From Microglena sp. YARC (Eukaryota > Chlorophyta > Chlorophyceae > Chlamydomonadales > Chlamydomonadaceae): DNA of 64,000 nt. Where the stretch lies: the NCBI GenBank assembly GCA_022414725.1, contig CM039462.1, positions 54,434,933 to 54,498,932 on the forward strand. Direction: 5' to 3'. The notes beneath the pieces are model-generated. The model saw only the letters and a program-made list of their open reading frames with translations. It did no database searches and was not told the origin of the DNA. Positions 58,585 through 64,000 of this stretch are shown here, one piece after another. The first letter of the stretch is position 1; each line of letters opens with the position of its first letter. Both the position numbers and the translations under genes were made by a program.

Positions 58585-60102
58585 CCAAATCCAAAGTTCA
58601 CTGTCATCTCAGATAGTAGTAGTGTCAAGTCTCTCCCTACGCAGCCAAACCTCACTCAAGCTCGATGGGTTGAGAAACTCTCAGAATATGACTTTGAAGT
58701 CGTCCACAGACCAGGACTTAAAAACGTGGACCCCGACGCTCTCAGCCGTAATCCAATACACAAGCTCAACGTGATGACGACACAAGTAGTGACACCACCT
58801 GACCTGAAAAGAGAAATTGAAGCCTGTGCACCATCAGATCCCATCTACAGTAGACACAAGATGCTGGCTATTAATGGACGATCACAAAAGTATGAATGGC
58901 GGGACAAGTTGCTCTGGTTCAAAACAAGGGTCTACATCCCAGACTATGAGCCTCTCTACACCAAGCTTCTTCATGAGGCACACGATGTTCGCGTAAGTGG
59001 CCACCTCGGAGTTGACAAGATGTTGGCCCACATAGCCCCACACTATTACTGGCCACGCATGGGTGACACCATTCAACGGTACATTCGCACATGCGAGTCT
59101 TGCCAGCAAATCAAGTGCCCTAACAAGGTCCCAATAGGCCTTATCCAGTCTCTTCCAACCCCAGACAACAGGTTCGACACCTGGTCGATAGATTTTGTCG
59201 TGGCTCTGCCCAACACGCAATGCAAGAAGGACTCTATCCTAGTCATGCAAGATTCCATCACCAAGATTGTCCTACTCATGGCATGCTCCACTTCGGTCAC
59301 GGCACCGCAGGCGGCCCAACTCTGTTTTGACTTCCTTGTCACAAGATTTGGGATTCCACGGGTGCTCGTTTCAGATAGAGACCCTAAGTTCACAAGTCAT
59401 TTTTGGCGGTGCCTGTGGACACTCTTGGACACCAAACTGGCTATGTCCACCGCAAGACATCCACAGACCAATGGGCAAACAGAAAGGACCAACCACACGG
59501 TGGTGGACATGATCAAGGCCTACACCTGGTCGTCCCACCCCAAAAAGTGGGATACCAACCTCACCGCCCTAGAGATGGCTTACAACAGCAGTGTTCACCA
59601 CACAACTGGGTTTGCACCTTTCAAGCTGGCCTACGGGCAAAACATCAACACGCCACTCTCCCTCCTCACGGGACAACCAACAGCATCGGTCCCTGCGGTT
59701 GGAGAGTTTCTCAAACTCCAGGCAGATAACTTGGCAGAAGCAAAGAGTCACATTGCCCGTGCCCAAGCCCGTCAAGCAAAGTATGCCAACAGACACCGCC
59801 GACCTGGAGAGTTCACTGAAGGCGACCTTGTCTACCTTCGGATAGATGAGCCCACCAAAATGCAGCCACGGTATGAGGGCCCATACCTGATCATGGCCCA
59901 TACCTCCCCGCTGACATATCGCCTCAAGTTACGCCATGGAGACACGCGGCACCCAGTGTTCCATGTCATGTTGTTGCGACTCTTTGATGATGGTACCCAA
60001 GAGTTCCCATCTCGGGCGCCATCAACAAAACCCATGGTCGTCATCCCACCTGATCACTCCGCACATCCAAATGTGGAAGCCATCCTGGACCACAATTTTT
60101 GA
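58585..60102 (+). CDS. Ty3/gypsy pol fragment: RNase H end and integrase
   Basis: Readable from about 58585, just after a TGA at 58582, through 60102 in one frame. The first residues (KFTVISDSSSVKSL, TQPNLTQARWVEKLSEYDFE, VVHRPGLKNVDPDALS) are the C-terminal end of RNase H. Counting from Met 58726, the integrase zinc finger follows (L-H-E-A-H ~83-86, G-H ~92-93, C-E-S-C ~123-126). The core carries Asp 156 (WSIDFV), Asp 217 (LVSDRDP) and Glu 253 (GQTERTN), then a GPY/F module (YEGPYLIMAHTSPLTYRL). The last residues VEAILDH match the start of a chromodomain, where the frame stops. No internal stop or frameshift. Both ends are cut inside pol and no LTR is present. Confidence 0.93.
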   Translation, partial: PNPKFTVISDSSSVKSLPTQPNLTQARWVEKLSEYDFEVVHRPGLKNVDPDALSRNPIHKLNVMTTQVVTPPDLKREIEACAPSDPIYSRHKMLAINGRSQKYEWRDKLLWFKTRVYIPDYEPLYTKLLHEAHDVRVSGHLGVDKMLAHIAPHYYWPRMGDTIQRYIRTCESCQQIKCPNKVPIGLIQSLPTPDNRFDTWSIDFVVALPNTQCKKDSILVMQDSITKIVLLMACSTSVTAPQAAQLCFDFLVTRFGIPRVLVSDRDPKFTSHFWRCLWTLLDTKLAMSTARHPQTNGQTERTNHTVVDMIKAYTWSSHPKKWDTNLTALEMAYNSSVHHTTGFAPFKLAYGQNINTPLSLLTGQPTASVPAVGEFLKLQADNLAEAKSHIARAQARQAKYANRHRRPGEFTEGDLVYLRIDEPTKMQPRYEGPYLIMAHTSPLTYRLKLRHGDTRHPVFHVMLLRLFDDGTQEFPSRAPSTKPMVVIPPDHSAHPNVEAILDHNF

Positions 60103-60190
60103 CGTGTGCAGATTGGCCCTACCCTAAAGTGCGCTCCCTAACTCCTTTTCCTGTGTGTTACATTCGACCTCACAAACCCGAGTATCCAAG

Positions 60191-60526
60191 ATGCTCACGA
60201 AGCACAAGAAGCAGAAGACTGATCGCCCGACCAAGGCGCAGTCCTTAGGACTACCCCCAGGCACCTGGAAGACCAACTTCGGGGCTCCAACGACTGTTGT
60301 TGCGCCTGGCCGAGGCCGGCCGTGCAAATCGAAACCGGCCACCGAAGGTAAGCAACTGCCTGTATCTCCCTGCATCTTTGTCTCTTCGCTTTTGCCTCGG
60401 TCGCCTGATTGCGTGCTCCGCGTTATTATTGTTCTGTTAGTGAGCCCTACCCCCATCCTTCCCTCCCAGTCGACGCAGGCACAGCCGCTGAGTTAGACGT
60501 TGCCTCTGGTTCTCCAATGCGCACAT
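60191..60526 (+). CDS. small spliced gene, copy 2, AT-hook-like protein N-terminus
   Basis: Paralogue of the gene at 57724. Exon A (60191-60347; 52 codons plus one base) reads MLTKHKKQKTDRPTKAQSLG, then LPPGTWKTNFGAPTTVVAPG, then RGRPCKSKPATE. R-G-R-P with basic neighbours is a good AT-hook core, suggesting DNA binding. Donor GTAAGC at 60348, acceptor CCCTCCCAG ending at 60469 (122-base intron). Exon B (60470-60526) continues the frame as DAGTAAELDVASGSPMRT and ends in a GTAAGC donor at 60527. Both introns are phase 1, as in copy 1. An upstream in-frame ATG at 60155 is an alternative start, but similarity to copy 1 begins near 60191. Later exons are not found. Confidence 0.45.
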
Positions 60527-61216
60527 GTAAGCCATCATTTTCGCGACGCCCTTTTCACGACCCGTGCTCTTACTCTAGCTTCTTGGCATCCCCAGATTTG
60601 ACCATCGCCCTCTAATTCTTCTGAGTGGCTGCGAAGAATCATCTTAGACTTCGTGTGCAGCGAATCCTGAATGCTCGTTTGTGTAATTTGTCGCTATCAC
60701 AATCATTGCCAGTCGCCCGCGATGTATGGTTAGTGCTGAACCCTTTATCTTCCCGCGACCCTCCAGCCCATCAGGCGAATGCCTGTTTCGCTGGAAATTG
60801 TTAGACCTCTGATACCTTTTGGCGGCCTGCGTTCAGTGCGCCTTGTTGCTTATATTTGCCAGGAAGGCTGCCAGGATTTGTGCCATGTTGGTTGTCCCTT
60901 TAGTAACCAAGTTTTACGACCAGGATTGTGTTGTAGATAGCCACATGTTTTGCTGATTTTTGCCACAGGCTATGCTATGATAATATGTTGCCATGGATTG
61001 TCCCATAGGTAACCCAGATTTGCGACTAGGATTTTAGTGCAACCACTTGTTGGTAGGTTTATAAATAGAGTTATTAGGAGAAATTGATCCCCGGTCGGCT
61101 TAATGTATGGATTTTTTATAAATGAGATTTAAGGAACACTGTAATCTTGTACACAGCAAATTTGGCAGCCAGTTTTTTATATAACCACTTGTAAGCAAAA
61201 TCGGGCTGCCATATAC
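60527..61216. other. downstream part of copy 2, no exon assigned
   Basis: Mixed composition; the near-repeat pair TAACCAAGTTTTACGACCAGGATT and TAACCCAGATTTGCGACTAG-like occurs at about 60904 and 61009. It ends with GTAAGCAAAATCGGGCTGCC at 61191, the entry to the 53-base subterminal repeats. Confidence 0.4.
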
Positions 61217-61361
61217 TTAATGTTTCCGTCCCACCGAAGTCTACACCTGACTATCGGGCTGCCATATACTTAATGTTTCTGCCCCACCAAAGTCTACACC
61301 TGGGTATATGGCTGCCATATTTTTAATGTTTATGCCAAATTCCTTTAAAAAATCACTGTTG

Positions 61362-61520
61362 GCCACTCTTGGTGCGACGTAGGAGTCGTACTATAACAGA
61401 TTCCAAAACACTAGTTCCCGCAATTCAAACAAGGGTTGTAGGAGTCATTGGCATTGCTACCATTACACCGGTCCCCGTATTTTAGAAATAGGTTGCAAAC
61501 ATCTCAAGAATTGCATATAA
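61362..61520. repeat. 57-base minisatellite remnant
   Basis: From about 61412, two units (GTTCCCGCAATTCAAACAAG, GGTTGTAGGAGTCATTGGCA; then GTCCCCGTATTTTAGAAATA, GGTTGCAAACATC) belong to the family at 50771-51290, in the same orientation. 61362-61411 is a short unique spacer. Confidence 0.7.
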
Positions 61521-61870
61521 GTAGTCTATCAGGAATTCGGCCCCCCCTGGTTTTTGATAGGCTATGCATAGGCTATGAGGAATCCGGGCCCCCCGGGTTT
61601 TTCGATAGGCTATGCATAGGGTATCGGCATTGTTTATCGGGAATCCTGCCCCCCCGGGTTTTTTGATAGGCTATGCTAGGGTATGCTAGGGTATCAGGAA
61701 TCCGGGCCCCTCATGTTTTTATTTTTTTAGGCTTGGCTATTGACAGGCTATCGGGAATTCGGGCCCTCCTGGTTTTATTTGCCGGAGGCGATCGATCACC
61801 ATCAGAGATTGTAGGCCGGGCCCCCCTGGTTTATTTGATTAGTGGGCTAAGCATTTGTCAGCCCCCCCCC
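61521..61870. repeat. GATAGGCTATGCATAGG tandem repeat
   Basis: Units of about 50-60 bases: GGGCCCCCCGGGTTTTTCGA, TAGGCTATGCATAGG, TATCGGGAATCC. At least five diverged copies between 61525 and 61850. Non-coding. Confidence 0.75.
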
Positions 61871-61876
61871 TGTAAC

Positions 61877-62138
61877 ACACCACGATTCGGGTGTGACACA
61901 AAGATACACGCACGTAGCGCAGTACAGTCAGATATGAGAGCTTTGAGTTTGTAGTTTGGGCGAGGACCTGCGTAAGGTTCCGTCGCAATAGTAGGGGTCC
62001 GTCCAATGTTCCCGATCCGAGATCTAGTTGGCCGATGGAAGGTTCCATGGGGGATTTTCCTAGGGAAAGGTCCGTTTCGGAGCGACCCTGTACTGCGCTA
62101 CGTGCGTGTATCTTTGTGTCACACCCGAATCGTGGTGT
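61877..62138. repeat. fold-back element with 51-base perfect inverted repeats
   Basis: ACACCACGATTCGGGTGTGA starts the left arm (61877-61927), which is repeated exactly in reverse complement at 62088-62138. The 160-base centre is unique and GC-balanced. C runs lie outside both arms (61862-61870; 62141-62166). TGTAACAC at the left end resembles LTR starts, so the arms may be inverted LTR ends rather than true transposon termini. Confidence 0.85.
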
Positions 62139-62420
62139 AACCCCCCCCCCCCCCCCCCCCCCCCCCCTGGCCTGGGAATTGGACAGGCTATACGGAGTTT
62201 TTTTGCTCCCTGGCCCCTGGCGGTTAGCTATTAGCTAAGCTATAAGCTTTGGGTTCCTCGTCTTTCATTTTAGATTAGCTTTAGCTAAGCTATAAGCTTT
62301 GGGTTCCTCGTCTTTCTTTCTTTTCCTTTTTTTACTTTACTCTTTGTTCACTATTTTTTTCCTTTTTCAAAGTTAGCCTAATGGATTTTGACCCCCTAGC
62401 CTACTCGAACGCATTTAGTC
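62139..62420. repeat. poly-C tract and 58-base duplication
   Basis: A C run of about 25 bases at 62141-62166, then TAGCTAAGCTATAAGCTTTG followed by GGTTCCTCGTCTTTC twice in tandem (about 62230 and 62283). T-rich sequence to 62370. Confidence 0.7.
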
Positions 62421-62529
62421 TAACAAATGAAAACGCCCCGTCCACAGTCCGCAACCCTGAGATTCGTACGCGAAAAACTGGCGCATAGGTCTGCCTCCCT
62501 AAGGGGGCCGACCAACTCACCCCAGAGCA

Positions 62530-62881
62530 ACTCAGCGCCCTCCAACGGTCATTTATCATTCACCCACTTGAACTCGGGTACACTCACGACTCCCGTCACT
62601 ATGCCATCAACCTTCATCACTAAATCTGCTCCCCTACTGACCTATCTCCGTCATGCAGGCTGGACTCTCGCCCCCCACACACCCCACATCACTCTTCTTG
62701 GCTCATATAGTACCATCTTCTCCACCATCGACACCACTCTTGTGACCCTCCGCTCGGCGTTCTCCCAACCAAACTCCCTTCTCCACCCGGCTCCCTCCGT
62801 GTTCATGCTGTCCACGTTGCCCACTCTATCATTGCTACCAGAGATGAAAAGAAAAGAAAAGCAGTACGCCAATTCGGCGTG
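62530..62881 (+). pseudogene. non-LTR polyprotein C-terminal fragment, plus strand
   Basis: The sequence HPLELGYTHDSRHYAINLHH, then in a shifted frame KSAPLLTYLRHAGWTLAPHT and PHITLLGSYSTIF, follows the pattern E-L-T-x-x-W-x-x-R ... K-x-x-x-L-x-x-x-L-x-x-x-G-W ... G-x-x-G-T that lies downstream of the RT in many non-LTR elements. A homologous fragment stands in the opposite orientation at 63420-62890. One frameshift lies near 62605. Low-complexity Ser/Pro sequence precedes it. Confidence 0.5.
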
Positions 62882-62889
62882 ATTAAGGA

Positions 62890-63430
62890 GGCTGTCCAAA
62901 GGGGGTCCTCTGACAACACCATCAAACCGGGGGGGCTAGGGGGGGCGGTACCCCCCACGATAGCCGGTGGCGGAAGAAGGAGTGTGGGACGAGTGTGTAG
63001 CAGATTCAATGCGCCGGCGGGTACACACAATGGTATGTGCGAATCGGACAGCATGCAGGTGGAGGGAGTTGAGGAGGCGGGTGGTGTCAGTAGGATGGAT
63101 ACCGAGAGAAGAAAAATGGGAATAAGGGAGGCGAAGAGGGTACCGAAGGAGCCGAGGATGATAGGGTCTGGGGAGATGACCCGCCAACCAGCAGCGAGAA
63201 GAGCCGAACGGAGGGTGGAATGCTGAACACGTTTAATGGCAAGGGTGGTATGATAGCGGGCGTCCCAAGTGTATGTGAGTTCACAGCAGAGATAGACAGT
63301 GTGGGCGGCTTGGAGGGTGGAAAGTTCTGACTGGGTGAGGGTGAGGGCGTCGTGGGAGGGGGCGTCAAAAGAGGAGAGACCGGTGGATGAAAAGACAGCC
63401 GGCACGTAGTGGCCGAGGAAGATTAGCTTC
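62890..63430 (-). pseudogene. non-LTR polyprotein C-terminal fragment, minus strand
   Basis: Part of an open frame of 240 codons (63525-62803). The recognisable stretch is CCELTYTWDARYHTTLAIKR, then LRSALLAAGWRVISPDPIIL and GSFGTLFASLIP, matching the same conserved region as the plus-strand fragment to its left: E-L-T ... W ... R, G-W, then L-G-S-F-G-T. The start of the open frame is poly-proline encoded by the adjacent poly-G tract and is not part of the protein. It is more intact than its inverted partner. Confidence 0.6.
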
Positions 63431-63433
63431 CAG

Positions 63434-63435
<2 letters not shown>

Positions 63436-63476
<41 letters not shown>
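63436..63476. repeat. poly-G tract
   Basis: About 38 consecutive G bases next to the non-LTR fragment; the length is likely unreliable. Confidence 0.9.
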
Positions 63477-64000
63477 ACAGGAGATATGCCACAAGCCAAC
63501 TGTCTGCCAACGGTGCAAGTGCCACGTGTTGAGTGGGGTTTAGGAGATAACGCTGGCAATGTCCGAAACCAGTTGACCGGCAAAGACCTGGGCACGAGCG
63601 AATTTATGAACTTCTACGTGCCGAATGGCGCATGCTACTGGAGGCGCAGGCGCTTGATAAGTGGGGGAGCGAGGGGAAATAGTAGCAACAACCTATGAAC
63701 TTGCACAATCATTCGGGCAGAATCATTTCTGTCTGAGTTGCTTTAGCCTCGTTTAATGGTGGAGGTGCTGGAGCCTCATTTCCAGCTTCGGTCTTTCATT
63801 GAAATTTCAGCTGCCGCATGGCGCATTGTAGCAGCAGGCGCAGGTGCTTGGGGAGATACTCGCAACACCTAGTAATTCGACAATTATTCCAATCATGCGA
63901 ACACCTTGCTTCGTGCCTAGCAAAATTCTGGTGCTTAACCCTTCTTCAATGGCGGAGTTGATGGAGCCTGTTACCCACCTCGATCCTATGAGCTGGTGCT
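63477..64000. repeat. diverged ~195-base direct duplication, otherwise no gene
   Basis: The sequence around GAATGGCGCATGCTACTGGA and GGCGCAGGCGCTTG (63630-63740) returns as GCATGGCGCATTGTAGCAGC and GGCGCAGGTGCTTG (63816-63930), each followed by ACAATCATTC or ACAATTATTCC and then a TGGTG-GGAG-rich part (TGGTGGAGGTGCTGGAGCCT, ATGGCGGAGTTGATGGAGCC). No coding sequence is recognised up to the window edge. Confidence 0.5.

Larger units (their letters stand above)
57256..61361. mobile_element. CAGTG-ended hAT-like sequence, composite
   Basis: Left end CAGTGATTTTTTTAGG (57256), right end CTTTAAAAAATCACTG (to 61361): inverted repeats of at least 12 bases with the CAGTG start common in hAT elements. 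Each end holds subterminal direct repeats with TTAATGTTTCCG: left at 57341, 57394 and 57446 (spacing 53 and 52), right at 61217, 61270 and 61323 (spacing 53). A further copy, preceded by the same GTAAGCAAAATCG word as the right end, is at 58520. Inside are two paralogous exon pairs and a gypsy pol fragment. No transposase is recognised, and the 8-base flanks (GTGAACCG, TTGGCCAC) do not match, so the two ends may belong to two adjacent copies of one family. Confidence 0.55.

Noticed and set aside
57256..61361. Single intact autonomous hAT transposon
   Set aside because: No transposase is recognisable, the 8-base flanks differ and the interior contains two copies of the same exon pair.

Overview
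This window looks like a gene-free, repeat-dominated stretch of a nuclear eukaryotic genome. I find no recognisable host gene, rRNA or tRNA. The only convincing proteins are retrotransposon polyproteins: non-LTR elements, two Ty3/gypsy fragments (at least one a chromovirus) and two Ty1/copia fragments. Around them lie long minisatellite and microsatellite arrays, homopolymer G/C tracts and a 1000-base assembly gap. This fits a large, repeat-rich protist or alga, perhaps a green alga. That is inference from element types and general texture; no marker gene fixes the taxon.

Layout. 1-1035: GC-rich minisatellites. 1.1-3.4 kb: an unrecognised reading frame, a degenerate ~180-base tandem repeat and AT-rich sequence. 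3.45-8.9 kb: a decayed non-LTR retrotransposon on the minus strand (endonuclease remnant, reverse transcriptase, RNase H). 9.0-11.06 kb: the 3' half of a chromovirus on the minus strand, cut inside its integrase by a pentanucleotide satellite. 11.07-14.53 kb: copy A of a composite unit made of ACCAC-type satellite, ~70-base minisatellite and a 1.6-2 kb block. 14.5-17.7 kb: A-rich sequence split by a probable hAT-like element. 17675-18674: gap of N. 18.7-20.3 kb: heavily decayed copia pol. 21.2-24.0 kb: poly-G, a second repeat family and minisatellites. 24.0-30.2 kb: copy B of the composite unit with a greatly expanded satellite. 31.1-35.0 kb: a third, partly different copy. 35.3-36.2 kb: 57-base minisatellite. 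37.5-42.2 kb: a 4.7 kb array of 178-base trimers. 42.2-48.5 kb: assorted small repeats. 48.5-49.4 kb: CA-rich microsatellite. 50.8-61.5 kb: a nested transposon complex. 61.5-64 kb: small repeats, a fold-back element and two inverted non-LTR fragments.

The nested complex is the most informative part. A minus-strand copia element (LTRs 51492-51737 and 57030-57255) carries a 5'-truncated non-LTR element inserted in its pol, flanked by a 6-base target duplication. Its 5' LTR is cut exactly where a CAGTG-ended, hAT-like sequence begins. That sequence ends in the mirror-image CACTG at 61361, contains two paralogous pairs of short exons with an AT-hook-like motif, and holds a gypsy pol fragment between them. 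Pieces of one 57-base minisatellite family lie on both sides of the complex.

All protein features are dead or partial mobile elements, so there are no operons or pathways to describe; the relations that matter are insertion order, truncation and duplication. The two most novel-looking items are the composite satellite-minisatellite-block unit with conserved junctions, and the CAGTG-ended element with twin spliced mini-genes.
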